Notes: generated by a model from the sequence alone, not told the origin. Shown: positions 42,470-50,688, counted from the first letter of the stretch. The stretch: 64,000 bases of DNA from Paenibacillus rhizosphaerae (GCF_014192015.1 NZ_JACHXJ010000001.1:1736001-1800000), one strand, 5' to 3'. Numbers and translations: made by a program.

Positions 42470-43024
42470 ATGAACATAAGGCAGGAAGAGAAAGGAACGG
42501 TATTATGGTTTACCGGCCTTTCGGGCGCCGGCAAAACGACGACGGCCCGTTACGTGGCGAATGAGCTGCTGCAGCGGGGAGTGCGCGCGGAGCTGCTGGA
42601 CGGCGACGAGCTGCGGGAGACGATATGCAAAGGCCTCGGTTTCAGCCGTGAGGAGCGGTTTGAGAACATCAAAAGAATCGCTTACGTTTCCAAGCTGCTC
42701 GCCCGCAACGGTGTCCATGTGCTTGTATCCGCCATCACCCCATATGCTGAAATGAGAGACTACGCCAGAAAGGAAATCCCGGGATTCGTCGAAGTGTATG
42801 TTAAATGTCCTTTGGAGGAATGCGAACGTCGTGACGTGAAGGGTCTGTATGCAAAAGCAAGGCGGGGAGAGGTGAAGCATTTCACCGGAATATCCGATCC
42901 TTACGACATCCCTTCCGATCCCGACATCACGATTTGCACCTCATCCCATTCGCTTCAGCACAACAGTGATCAGATTCTATCCTGGCTGAATCGCAGGGCA
43001 CCGCTAAAAAAGGCAGCTCCTTAG
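42470..43024 (+). CDS. cysC: Adenylylsulfate kinase family protein (CysC-like)
   Basis: This P-loop kinase has 184 residues: Walker A GLSGAGKTT (16-24), the DGDELR motif (44-49), GFSREERFENIKR, and the lid region KGLYAKARRGEVKHFTG with PYD. All are as in APS kinases, which phosphorylate adenylylsulfate to PAPS. One usual arginine of the S-P-(F/Y)-R motif is Ala here (A93 in ITPYAEMR). No ATP sulfurylase or sulfate transporter gene is nearby. Relatives exist that phosphorylate other nucleoside phosphoesters, such as the Campylobacter phosphoramidate pathway kinase, so the substrate in this catabolic operon is uncertain. Confidence 0.85.
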   Translation: MNIRQEEKGTVLWFTGLSGAGKTTTARYVANELLQRGVRAELLDGDELRETICKGLGFSREERFENIKRIAYVSKLLARNGVHVLVSAITPYAEMRDYARKEIPGFVEVYVKCPLEECERRDVKGLYAKARRGEVKHFTGISDPYDIPSDPDITICTSSHSLQHNSDQILSWLNRRAPLKKAAP

Positions 43025-43038
43025 GAGGACAAAGACGG

Positions 43039-44457
43039 ATGAAGATCATATTGATTTCACTGGATACACTTCGCGCTTCCCGGTTAAGCGGGTATGGTTA
43101 CGCCAAGCCGACGAGTCCGCATATAGACCGGATCGCCGCTCAAGGCGTTCTCTTCGAACGGGCGTACGCCGCGGATATTCCGACCGAAGTGGCGCATACC
43201 GGGATATTTACGGGCAAAATCGGACTCACGACTGGCGTTGTATCGCATGGCTCTGAGCTGACTCATCTGCCGAAGTCAATGCCGTGGCTGCCGACGATGC
43301 TGCGTAGTGCCGGATTCACAACCTCGGCGGTAGACAATTTGTATCAATTGAAGGAATGGTTCGCCAGAGGCTACCGTTATTACACGAACAGCGTCGGCGG
43401 CAACCGCTGGATCGACGGCGTGACGGTCAACGAGCTGGCATTCCCGTGGATTGAGGCGCATCGGGAGGAGGATTTTTTTCTGTTCCTCCATTATTGGGAT
43501 GCCCACACGCCTTATCTGCCGCCAGAAGACTATGTTCCCGAATTTTACGACAGCGGCCGCGACCCCTATGATCCGGCCAACCGCAGCATGGAGCAGGCGT
43601 ATAATCACCCGGCCTATCCGTTTTTTAAACACCATCACTACGATCTGGTTGGCCCGGTAACGGACAGTGCTTACTATGATGCGCTCTATGACGCCGAAAT
43701 CCGTTATTTGGACGACCGGTTGAAGGAGCTGGACGACCATCTGGAGCATTTGGGGATCGCCGAGGATACCCTGCTGATTCTTTTTGGGGATCATGGGGAA
43801 AGCCTGACGGAGCACGATATATACTGGGACCACTGCGGATTGTACGAACCGACCGTCCATGTTCCCGTCATCATGCGCTGGCCGGGAAGAATTCCCGCCG
43901 GAAGGAGGGTACAGGGGCTGGTTCAGCAGGTAGACCTGCTGCCTACCGTTCTGGATTCCATTCGTCATGAGCACCCGCCACATATTGACCTTACTCTGCT
44001 TGCAGATCCTATTGGGCTGGACGGCAAAAGTTTATGGCCGGCGATCCGTGGAGAAGCCGAGGGAACCGTGGAAAAGGTATTCTTGAGCGAATGTGCCTGG
44101 CAGGCGGCCAGAGCCATCCGGACACCGAGATACAAATTCATTCGCACGTACGATTCCGGGCCGTTTACCCGTCCGCCGAGGGAGCTGTATGACCTGATCG
44201 ACGACCCGGAGGAAAAAGATAATCTGGCAGATCAACTTCCGGATCTCGCCGATCGATTCGAACAGGAACTCAGCGAATGGGTCATCAGCAAGCTCGGCGG
44301 CCGCGAGGACCCGATGATGCGGCAGCTCGCCGAGGCCGGGCTGCCGTTCCGGAGGCGGATCGAGCAAATTTTGTCGGCTTCCGGCATGAGCTGGGACGAA
44401 TGGCAGCGGGATCCGCGGCGGGAGCGGTTTGATCAGGCAGCTACGTCCCGCCATTAA
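43039..44457 (+). CDS. Sulfatase-fold hydrolase with Thr nucleophile (second copy)
   Basis: This 472-residue cytoplasmic paralogue of the protein at 40033 has the metal motifs IILISLDTLRASRLSGYGY, FGDHGESLTEHD and DHCGLYE. The active-site segment reads T49-E-V51-A-H53 where sulfatases have C-x-P-x-R, so Cys, Pro and Arg are all changed. A phosphoester substrate or a non-hydrolytic role is more likely than sulfate-ester cleavage. It follows the CysC-like gene by 14 bases, with TTAGGAGG straddling the previous stop. Confidence 0.85.
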   Translation: MKIILISLDTLRASRLSGYGYAKPTSPHIDRIAAQGVLFERAYAADIPTEVAHTGIFTGKIGLTTGVVSHGSELTHLPKSMPWLPTMLRSAGFTTSAVDNLYQLKEWFARGYRYYTNSVGGNRWIDGVTVNELAFPWIEAHREEDFFLFLHYWDAHTPYLPPEDYVPEFYDSGRDPYDPANRSMEQAYNHPAYPFFKHHHYDLVGPVTDSAYYDALYDAEIRYLDDRLKELDDHLEHLGIAEDTLLILFGDHGESLTEHDIYWDHCGLYEPTVHVPVIMRWPGRIPAGRRVQGLVQQVDLLPTVLDSIRHEHPPHIDLTLLADPIGLDGKSLWPAIRGEAEGTVEKVFLSECAWQAARAIRTPRYKFIRTYDSGPFTRPPRELYDLIDDPEEKDNLADQLPDLADRFEQELSEWVISKLGGREDPMMRQLAEAGLPFRRRIEQILSASGMSWDEWQRDPRRERFDQAATSRH

Positions 44458-44487
44458 TGGCTAACGGTCAGAAGGAGGTGCTGCTGC

Positions 44488-45375
44488 ATGCAGGAAATTC
44501 TCAATAGCCGGGGCTACATGAAGGACGAATTTCCGTTCTGGATCACAAGGACCGAGCAGGGTTCGCTTGCCGAGCACGGACATGAATTCGTAGAGCTCGT
44601 CTACGTTGTGAAGGGAAAAGGGAGCCATATCTTTCAAGGAACACGGTATGACATCTGCGCAGGGGACGTGTTCATCATCAACCCGGGCGAGACGCATGCT
44701 TATGAGGTGGAACAAGGCGAGAAGATGGAAATCATCAACTGTCTGTTCATGCCGTCCTTCATTTCGGACGCACTGCTCAGGGAGCTGGAGATTACCACTT
44801 CGATGGATTACTTCTATGTCCATCCTTTCCTGAAGCATGACGTCCGTTTCAATCATCATTTAAACCTGCTCGGACAGGAAGCGGCCTCCGTCCTCACGCT
44901 GCTTGACAGCATGATACGGGAAATCGGAGCTCGCGTTCTCGGGCATACGACGGTGATCAAGCTTCAGCTGGTGGAGCTGCTGGTGCTTCTCTCGCGATAT
45001 TACGCGCTGATGCACAGCCGTAAAAGCTATGCTTCGCCGCGCCAGCTGGACCGGGTGATGACAGCCCGCCGGATCTATGGGTATTTGGAGCGCAGCTTCG
45101 ATAAAAAGATCACACTCCAATCCCTTTCCGGTTTATTTAACGTCAGCACTCGCCAGCTTAACCGTATCATGAGGGAGGAATTTCAAAAGAGCGTATTCGA
45201 CGTCCTCCATGAGATCCGGATTGAACGGGCCAAACGGTTGCTGGCCGAATCGGACGAGAAGGTGATCGCCGTGGCCGCCAGCGTTGGCTACGACGATCCG
45301 TCGTTCTTCAGCAGGCTCTTCGTGCGGCATGCCGGCTGCTCACCGAGCGAGTTCAGGAGCGGTGCACATGCATAA
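44488..45375 (+). CDS. AraC-family regulator with cupin sensor domain
   Basis: This 295-residue protein has an N-terminal cupin (HGHEFVELVYVVKGKGSHIF, GDVFIINPGETHAYEV) and a C-terminal double HTH (residues 195-293: ITLQSLSGLFNVSTRQLNRI, GYDDPSFFSRLFVRHAGCSP). Such regulators bind a sugar in the cupin and activate adjacent genes. Being inside the operon, it gives a second layer of control besides the YesM/YesN pair. It overlaps the downstream sulfatase start by eight bases. Confidence 0.92.
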   Translation: MQEILNSRGYMKDEFPFWITRTEQGSLAEHGHEFVELVYVVKGKGSHIFQGTRYDICAGDVFIINPGETHAYEVEQGEKMEIINCLFMPSFISDALLRELEITTSMDYFYVHPFLKHDVRFNHHLNLLGQEAASVLTLLDSMIREIGARVLGHTTVIKLQLVELLVLLSRYYALMHSRKSYASPRQLDRVMTARRIYGYLERSFDKKITLQSLSGLFNVSTRQLNRIMREEFQKSVFDVLHEIRIERAKRLLAESDEKVIAVAASVGYDDPSFFSRLFVRHAGCSPSEFRSGAHA

Positions 45376-46807
45376 ACAACGTCCCAATGTGCTGCTGATC
45401 ACCGCGGACCAGCTTCGGTACGACTGCGTGGGTTACAGTCGTAAGCATCCGGTCCGCACGCCGAATTTGGACCGGCTCGCTGCAGGCGGAGCGGCTTTCA
45501 CGCATGCGTACTCCGTCCTTCCTGTCTGCTGCCCGGCCCGGCAGTCCCTGCTTCATGGCAGCCGGCCGGAAACGTTTGGCGCCTTGTGGAACTACAGCGG
45601 GGCGCTTCCTGTTGCGGCGCTGCCGCCTGACGCCTACACCTGGGCGAGGACACTTGCAGAGAAAGGGTATACCTGCGCCTACCTGGGGAAATGGGGCGTG
45701 AATCCCGATTACGATGCGACGGCCTATGGTTATCATTCGTATGTCGGTGAAGCGCAGTACGACGAATTTGCCAAGAAGAAGTACCCGGACGTGCAATTTT
45801 CAAGCGGATACTTTGGTGAAAATAATCCCATTCCGCTGGAAGACGCAAAGACGCATTGGTTTGCAGACCGCGCAGCCGAGGAACTGGCACGCCTTCAATC
45901 CAGCGGGGAGCCTTGGCACATGGCGCTGCATTTCTCCGAACCGCACCTGCCGTGCAGGCCGTCCGCGCCGTATGACGACATGTACGATCCCGCCGACATA
46001 CAGGAATGGGAAGGATTCAGGGATACACTGGCGGGCAAGCCGTACATCCAGCGGCAGCAGCAGCTGAGCTGGGGCGTCGAGCATTATACATGGGATGACT
46101 GGGCGCCCATTGTAGCCCGTTACTACGGATTGATCAGCCAGCTTGACGATGCCATTGGCAAAGTGCTGCAAGCGCTGGATCGCACGGGGGCCGCAGAGAA
46201 TACGATGGTCATCTTCACTGCAGACCACGGGGACATGTGCGGCTCGCACGGCATGATGGATAAGCATTATATTTTATACGATGATGTGGTCCGCGTGCCG
46301 CTCATCATTCACTGGTCCGGCGTTCAGCAGGCTGGTCGTACCTGCGATGATTTCGTGTATAATTTTCTGGACCTGCCTCCGACCTTTCTGTCCATCCTGG
46401 GACTTGAGGAATGTGACCCCGGCCATCTGCAGGGAAGATCGCTGATGCCGCTGCTTGCCGGAGAGCCGTTGGCCGAGCCCTGGCGGGAAGCGGTCGTATC
46501 CACATATAATGGTCAGCAGTTCGGACTGTACACGCAGCGTATGATCCGGACCAAGCAGTGGAAATACATCTGGAATCCAACGGATATCGACGAATTGTAT
46601 CAGCTGCAAGCGGATCCCGGCGAACTGAATAATGTCGTCAGCGAAGCTGAGCATGCCGGCATCCTGCAAGAGCTTCGTGGTCGGCTGTATCACCAGCTGA
46701 AAGCGGACGGGGATGCGCTCGTCTCAAATCAGTGGATGCAGAGGCAGCTGCTGGGCGGGGCTAAGCTGAATGATTGCCAGCGGACGACCTCATCGCTTAA
46801 AAGTTAG
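45368..46807 (+). CDS. Sulfatase (Cys-type, formylglycine-dependent), cytoplasmic
   Basis: This 479-residue sulfatase contains an intact C-x-P-x-R signature, C54-C-P56-A-R58, in VCCPARQSLLHG. C54 would be converted to formylglycine by a maturase. Metal-site regions LLITADQLRYDCVGY and FTADHGDMCGSHGMMDKH are typical. There is no signal peptide, so it should desulfate an imported substrate and needs a cytoplasmic maturase (anSME or FGE type) encoded elsewhere. ATG 45368 follows AGGAG and overlaps the AraC stop; a longer frame from 45284 lies within that gene. A strong terminator follows. Confidence 0.92.
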   Translation: MHKQRPNVLLITADQLRYDCVGYSRKHPVRTPNLDRLAAGGAAFTHAYSVLPVCCPARQSLLHGSRPETFGALWNYSGALPVAALPPDAYTWARTLAEKGYTCAYLGKWGVNPDYDATAYGYHSYVGEAQYDEFAKKKYPDVQFSSGYFGENNPIPLEDAKTHWFADRAAEELARLQSSGEPWHMALHFSEPHLPCRPSAPYDDMYDPADIQEWEGFRDTLAGKPYIQRQQQLSWGVEHYTWDDWAPIVARYYGLISQLDDAIGKVLQALDRTGAAENTMVIFTADHGDMCGSHGMMDKHYILYDDVVRVPLIIHWSGVQQAGRTCDDFVYNFLDLPPTFLSILGLEECDPGHLQGRSLMPLLAGEPLAEPWREAVVSTYNGQQFGLYTQRMIRTKQWKYIWNPTDIDELYQLQADPGELNNVVSEAEHAGILQELRGRLYHQLKADGDALVSNQWMQRQLLGGAKLNDCQRTTSSLKS

Positions 46808-46822
46808 CTTTTTACCTTCATC

Positions 46823-46874
46823 CTCCCGAATGACCGACCTGAATGGTTCAGGTCGGTCATTCGGGAGTTTTTTG
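46823..46874 (+). terminator. Very strong intrinsic terminator of the sulfatase locus
   Basis: A perfect 21-base-pair stem (46823-46843 with 46847-46867) encloses a 3-base loop (TGG) and is followed by six T. It closes the operon before the convergent recombinase gene. Confidence 0.9.
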
Positions 46875-46905
46875 CTTTATGTCACCGGATAAGAAGTTAC
46901 GCCGT

Positions 46906-47844
46906 TCAAATTTGTCCATTAACCATTTCTTCCGGGATGGCCGGCCGGATATTATGCATCGCACGTTCTTTGGCCTCATCTAAAACGTGGGTGTAGATTT
47001 GGGTGGTGGAAATATCCTCATGGCCAAGCAGCTCTTGAACCGTACGCAGGTCGGCTCCATTGTGCAGCAAGTCCGTAGCGAAGGAGTGTCTCAGTTTATG
47101 GGCGGACAGCGTTTTTCCCGATAAATGCGGATACTTATCGAACAGGGCTTGAAAGGTCTTTTCCGCGATACTCTGTACCATTCGTTTGCTGATCCGGCGC
47201 CGGAATTGGGAAATAAAAAAGGCCGATTCCTTGGCATTCCGGGGAGAAATCCGTTCACTGAGACATGTTTGAAGTAAGCGGGTCATTTCGGCAGGGAGGG
47301 GGATGTAGCGCCATTTTCCGCCTTTTCCGAGCACACCGATGTTGGACCCTTCCTGGTCAAAATCCGAAATGTTTAATCTTACGATTTCACTGACACGAAG
47401 TCCCGCATAAGCCATCAGGGCAACGATAGACACGTCCCGAATCATATATCTTCCTTCAACCAGTCCCAGGCATGCATCGAGAAACTGCTTTTGCAGATAC
47501 ACAGGCTGTTTTTTCTTCTCGACTTTGGCTTTCTCAATATTCATGGCCGGATTATGGTCCGTTAACCTGAATCGAATCATGACTTTATAAAAGAGGCGGA
47601 TGGCCGACTGGCACCGATTGCGGTATCGGGCGCCGGCGCCGCTCTCGCGCACACGGGTCAGAAAATACATCACATCAATCTCCGACACTTCCGAGACGGC
47701 TTTACCGTCTAATGACGTCAAGAAATGCTTGAGATCATGGAAGTAGGCGTTCTGCGTTTCTTGTGAATATTCACGATCCTTCATATAGGAAACAAACAGT
47801 TTCGTTTCGCGTTCATATCGTTCAAAAACTTCCGTATATTTCAT
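46906..47844 (-). CDS. Tyrosine recombinase (XerC/XerD-like)
   Basis: This 312-residue integrase has an N-terminal SAM-like core-binding domain (residues 10-95) and a catalytic domain with R150 in AGLRVSEI, K174 in VLGKGGK, H249-x-x-R252 in [10 protein letters not shown]275 in LLGHEDIS and the nucleophile Y284 in QIYTHV. The catalytic set is complete. ATG 47844 has AGGTGGG upstream; GTG 47859 is an alternative. No phage, transposon or conjugation genes flank it. A perfect palindrome sits directly before the gene (47877-47908). It may be a housekeeping-like Xer paralogue or the last part of a lost element. Confidence 0.9.
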   Translation of the reverse strand: MKYTEVFERYERETKLFVSYMKDREYSQETQNAYFHDLKHFLTSLDGKAVSEVSEIDVMYFLTRVRESGAGARYRNRCQSAIRLFYKVMIRFRLTDHNPAMNIEKAKVEKKKQPVYLQKQFLDACLGLVEGRYMIRDVSIVALMAYAGLRVSEIVRLNISDFDQEGSNIGVLGKGGKWRYIPLPAEMTRLLQTCLSERISPRNAKESAFFISQFRRRISKRMVQSIAEKTFQALFDKYPHLSGKTLSAHKLRHSFATDLLHNGADLRTVQELLGHEDISTTQIYTHVLDEAKERAMHNIRPAIPEEMVNGQI

Positions 47845-47876
47845 CAGCTTGGCACCCACCTGATCGTTTTAAAGAT

Positions 47877-47908
47877 AAATTGCATTAAATATAGATTTAA
47901 TGCAATTT
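47877..47908. other. Perfect palindrome at the recombinase promoter
   Basis: Arms of 14 bases (AAATTGCATTAAAT and ATTTAATGCAATTT) are separated by ATAG. The palindrome lies just downstream of a TATACT box reading toward the recombinase, 33 bases before its start. It could be the enzyme's recombination core, its own operator, or an mRNA hairpin; it lacks a T run on either side strong enough for a terminator. Confidence 0.6.
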
Positions 47909-48064
47909 TAGTATAACAAAAAACGCGATAAGTCAGGGCGCTTTTGGCACAAATAAATGGGGAGTGGATTTTAGGCAGATTAAAGGTCTCTCGTTCCTAA
48001 TAAAACGGTTTTTTTGCCCAGTGGAGCTTAAACATAACCATAAGACGATAAAAAATCTCTTTAG

Positions 48065-48078
48065 GGTTCATATGAACC
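48065..48078. promoter_or_regulatory. 14-base palindrome before the discoidin-like gene
   Basis: GGTTCATATGAACC is perfect and lies just upstream of a TATAAT box (48083-48088), within the 310-base gap 47845-48154. It looks like a repressor or activator operator for the gene at 48155. Apart from this and the palindrome at 47877 I see nothing in the gap. Confidence 0.5.
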
Positions 48079-48154
48079 GATATATAATGTTCTTATTGGT
48101 TTATATCAATCCAATTAAGTTCACTTAATGTTACGAAATGGGGAGAGAACGGTT

Positions 48155-48985
48155 ATGCCGACAATCAAGCTCGAGTTACTGAATCGTCAATATGAAGTGA
48201 GGACGGAGGAGTACAGTGATTCGCAAACCACGCATGTTCATTTGATGGAACGGGAAGAAGAAGGGTTTACGTACCTGGCCTGCCAGCATGTGGAGTACGC
48301 CGAGGGCGACAGGTTCAAAGTCACGACGGAGCAGCCTGATTCGTATATCGTGGTTCAGATGGATGAGACGCTCAATCCGTCTTTGGTTTATGTAAAGGGA
48401 ACCGTATGGGAATATGAGATTCCGTTAGCGTACAAACGAGCTTATCCCGAGAACGCTTTTACCGGATCGAAGCATTATGTTACTGCCCGGTATGCGACGG
48501 AGAACGAGATCAGCCAATACCGTAACCTGGCCTTAAACCCTCATGACCAGAAGCAGGATTCGGGCGCATTCCCCCATGCTCATGCCAATGTGGAGACCCG
48601 GAACGAACCGACCTTCTTTGCCCGCAACGCCATTGACGGCGTCTATGCCAATCACAGCCACGGTTCTTACCCGTATCAATCCTGGGGAATTAATCAGCAG
48701 GCGGATGCCGAGTTGACGCTGGATTTCGGACGGAAGGTGCAGATTGACCGGTTGGGCCTCGTATTGCGCGGCGATTTTCCGCATGACAGCTGGTGGAAAG
48801 AAGTTACTGTCGCTTTTTCCGATGGGTCAGAGGAACAGTTCCATCCTGCAAAAATCCGCAGCATCCAATATTTTGACATCTCTCCCCGCGCGGTCGAATG
48901 GCTGGTGCTCAAGCGCCTGATCAAAGGCGATGATACCCCGTTTCCGGCACTAACGCAGATTGAAGCATACGGCAGAAATGATTAG
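48155..48985 (+). CDS. Discoidin-like (F5/8 type C-like) protein of unknown function
   Basis: This 276-residue protein has no signal peptide. The N-terminal half (residues 1-115) is a beta-rich stretch I do not recognise (MPTIKLELLNRQYEVRTEEY). The C-terminal half resembles a galactose-binding/discoidin jelly roll: ARNAIDGVYANHSHG, then ELTLDFGRKVQIDRLGLVLR and VTVAFSDGSEEQF. Such domains bind carbohydrates and are usually extracellular, so a cytoplasmic one is unusual. ATG 48155 follows GGGGAGAG; an upstream TTG start at 48128 has no ribosome site. Function unknown; sugar binding is plausible. Confidence 0.75.
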   Translation: MPTIKLELLNRQYEVRTEEYSDSQTTHVHLMEREEEGFTYLACQHVEYAEGDRFKVTTEQPDSYIVVQMDETLNPSLVYVKGTVWEYEIPLAYKRAYPENAFTGSKHYVTARYATENEISQYRNLALNPHDQKQDSGAFPHAHANVETRNEPTFFARNAIDGVYANHSHGSYPYQSWGINQQADAELTLDFGRKVQIDRLGLVLRGDFPHDSWWKEVTVAFSDGSEEQFHPAKIRSIQYFDISPRAVEWLVLKRLIKGDDTPFPALTQIEAYGRND

Positions 48986-49095
48986 GTAAGCATCGATTGC
49001 CGGGCACGGCCCTGATAACCCCTAGTACCCTTTTGCTCTGAAGATGTTGCAGATATAATGGAAACAGATCGTCTTGGCGAAAGGAAGGTGCTCCA

Positions 49096-49455
49096 GTGCG
49101 GGAAACCTGTGTTCCGGGCGGCGTAAAGCTCAAAGATACCGGATTCGGTTATACGCTGTCCTTAATCGGCGGCAAATACAAAATGATCATCATGTACTGG
49201 TTGTCCGAACATCAAGTGATGCGTTTTAATGAACTCCAGCGGAGTATCGGAACCATTTCCTTTAAAACGCTTAGCGTCATGTTAAAAGAAATGGAGACGG
49301 ACGGCCTTGTCGTGCGCAAAGAATTTCCTCAGGTCCCCCCGAAGGTCGAATATTCGTTATCCGAACGCGGCATTTCCCTCATCCCTGTACTGAATCTGAT
49401 GTGCGAGTGGGGGGAGAAAAACTTTGTTCCCGACGTTGAGGCTGTTCAGCGATAG
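49096..49455 (+). CDS. HxlR-family transcriptional regulator
   Basis: This 119-residue winged-helix protein has the HxlR pattern: CVPGGVKLKDTGFGYTLSLI, GGKYKMIIMYWL, then RFNELQRSIGTISFKTLSVM. A Cys (C5) lies near the N-terminus, as in the redox-sensing YodB/QorR group, where an N-terminal Cys reacts with quinones or aldehydes. The start is GTG 49096, seven bases after AAGGAAGG. It is convergent with a quinone-reductase-like gene whose upstream region carries a matching palindrome (50182). Confidence 0.88.
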   Translation: MRETCVPGGVKLKDTGFGYTLSLIGGKYKMIIMYWLSEHQVMRFNELQRSIGTISFKTLSVMLKEMETDGLVVRKEFPQVPPKVEYSLSERGISLIPVLNLMCEWGEKNFVPDVEAVQR

Positions 49456-49480
49456 GCATCCCGCTTACGGCTCAATTGAA

Positions 49481-49515
49481 GAAGTATATCCCGTACAGGG
49501 AGATACTTCTTTTTT
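49481..49515. terminator. Intrinsic terminator after hxlR
   Basis: A 12-base-pair stem with one mismatch (GAAGTATATCCC/GGGAGATACTTC), loop GTACA and six T. Confidence 0.8.
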
Positions 49516-49537
49516 AATGCCTAATTTAATGGTCGAT

Positions 49538-50101
49538 TTAGAGGGAATCGATAAACTTCAAATAATCCAGCGCACTTTGTTCCAATTCGTTCACGGGCTG
49601 CTCAGCTTCCGCTCCCGGCACATTTTCTCCAGGCTCGCTTTCCGTACCATAGTATGTAAAAACCGAACGATAGTCCGCATTGCAGTAGCGGAAGGTCGTT
49701 TCAAACGGAGCTAATATTTGCTCCAACGTATACCGGTATCTGCCTGTTTCACTGTAATCTGCTTTTTTGATGCCTGCCGAGACGCCAAGAGCGACTTTGC
49801 GGTTCTTTAACTTATCGCCGCCATTTGAACCATAAGCCCAGCCGTATGTCAGCACTTCGTCCAGCCATTGTTTCAGGAGAGGCGGACAGTTGAACCACTG
49901 AATTGGAAACTGCAGCATCAGATGACTATGCGTTTCCACCAACCACTGCTCCTTTTCCACATCGATGGTTCTGTCAGGATACGCCTTGTACAATTCATGG
50001 ACCGTGTATTTTTCCGGGTATTGTTGGAGCTCTTGAACCCACCGTTTATTAATGACGGATGTTTCAATGCTTGGATGCGATACGATCACTAAGGTTTTCA
50101 T
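49538..50101 (-). CDS. NAD(P)H:quinone oxidoreductase (flavodoxin-like fold, MdaB/KefF type)
   Basis: This 187-residue protein opens with the strand MKTLVIVSHPSIETSVINKRW and carries QFPIQWFNCPPLLKQWLDEV and YGWAYGSNGG, the signature of modulator-of-drug-activity-B/KefF-like FMN or FAD reductases. It reduces quinones by two electrons using NAD(P)H in the cytoplasm. The start at 50101 has AAGGAGGACC upstream; the frame extension to 50236 is rejected. A palindrome upstream (50182-50197) fits control by the HxlR protein encoded nearby. Confidence 0.9.
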   Translation of the reverse strand: MKTLVIVSHPSIETSVINKRWVQELQQYPEKYTVHELYKAYPDRTIDVEKEQWLVETHSHLMLQFPIQWFNCPPLLKQWLDEVLTYGWAYGSNGGDKLKNRKVALGVSAGIKKADYSETGRYRYTLEQILAPFETTFRYCNADYRSVFTYYGTESEPGENVPGAEAEQPVNELEQSALDYLKFIDSL

Positions 50102-50181
50102 CGGATTGGTCCTCCTTTTTTTCTTTTTACGACTTCGTTTTGAGTATAAATAATACGCCGCCATCCTGTAAGTACGCACTT

Positions 50182-50197
50182 TTAGTACAGGTACTAA
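50182..50197. promoter_or_regulatory. Probable HxlR operator
   Basis: TTAGTAC-AG-GTACTAA is a perfect inverted repeat in the region between the quinone reductase (minus strand) and the nitroreductase remnant (plus strand). AGTAC-type half-sites are typical of YodB-like HxlR regulators. A half-site (CTAGTACC) also occurs near 49022 upstream of the hxlR-like gene. Confidence 0.55.
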
Positions 50198-50210
50198 CGT
50201 CCGGGTAAGT

Positions 50211-50688
50211 GTGAACAGTTTACCAAACCGGATCACGGAACCTGCAGCAGAGGGGGCCGAACATGAATTGACAGGCGCCGGCGTATTTGATCCTAGTGAT
50301 CAAGGAAGAACGCGATCCTCATCAAAGGGAAGAAGATTTTGCGGCGGCATGCTGCCTCATGCAAAATTTTCGCCTGCTCGCCCAGGAAAATATGCTTCAT
50401 GTCCGAATGACCATGAACGATTGGATATATGATCAAAACTCCATTCGGCGATATGGTGTTCACAAGGATGAGCGCGTTGTTGCGGTGCTGGAAATGGGCT
50501 ATCTTGAGCCAACTGAAGAGCCGGTCACCCCTGCAGATTCACCGAATTCTCATTTTGAGTTATTAAAAGCCCATAACAAGGCGTTAATAAACGGGGTGCA
50601 TCACGCGAAACCCATTAAGTCGGATAACGGACGGCATACGGCCTTAGACAATACCCTACGAAAAAAAGAGCTCTCATTCCATCACTAA
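50211..50688 (+). pseudogene. Nitroreductase-family remnant
   Basis: The plus strand keeps the C-terminal half of a nitroreductase: PAYLILVIKEERDPHQREED, then FAAACCLMQNFRLLAQE, and a final VVAVLEMGYLEP. The preceding piece (RITEPAAEGAEHELTGA) is in another frame, with the shift near 50275. The N-terminal FMN-binding half is absent. In Bacillus, YodB-type HxlR regulators control nitroreductases of this kind, so it was probably part of the neighbouring quinone-stress module before it decayed. Confidence 0.7.

Noticed and set aside
40033..44457. Calling the two Thr-type proteins ordinary sulfatases
   Set aside because: Neither has the Cys or Ser needed for formylglycine, and the active-site Arg is also replaced.
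46823..46867. Perfect 21-base-pair inverted repeat as a recombination site for the tyrosine recombinase
   Set aside because: The 3-base loop and the T run right after it make it a standard terminator for the sulfatase operon.
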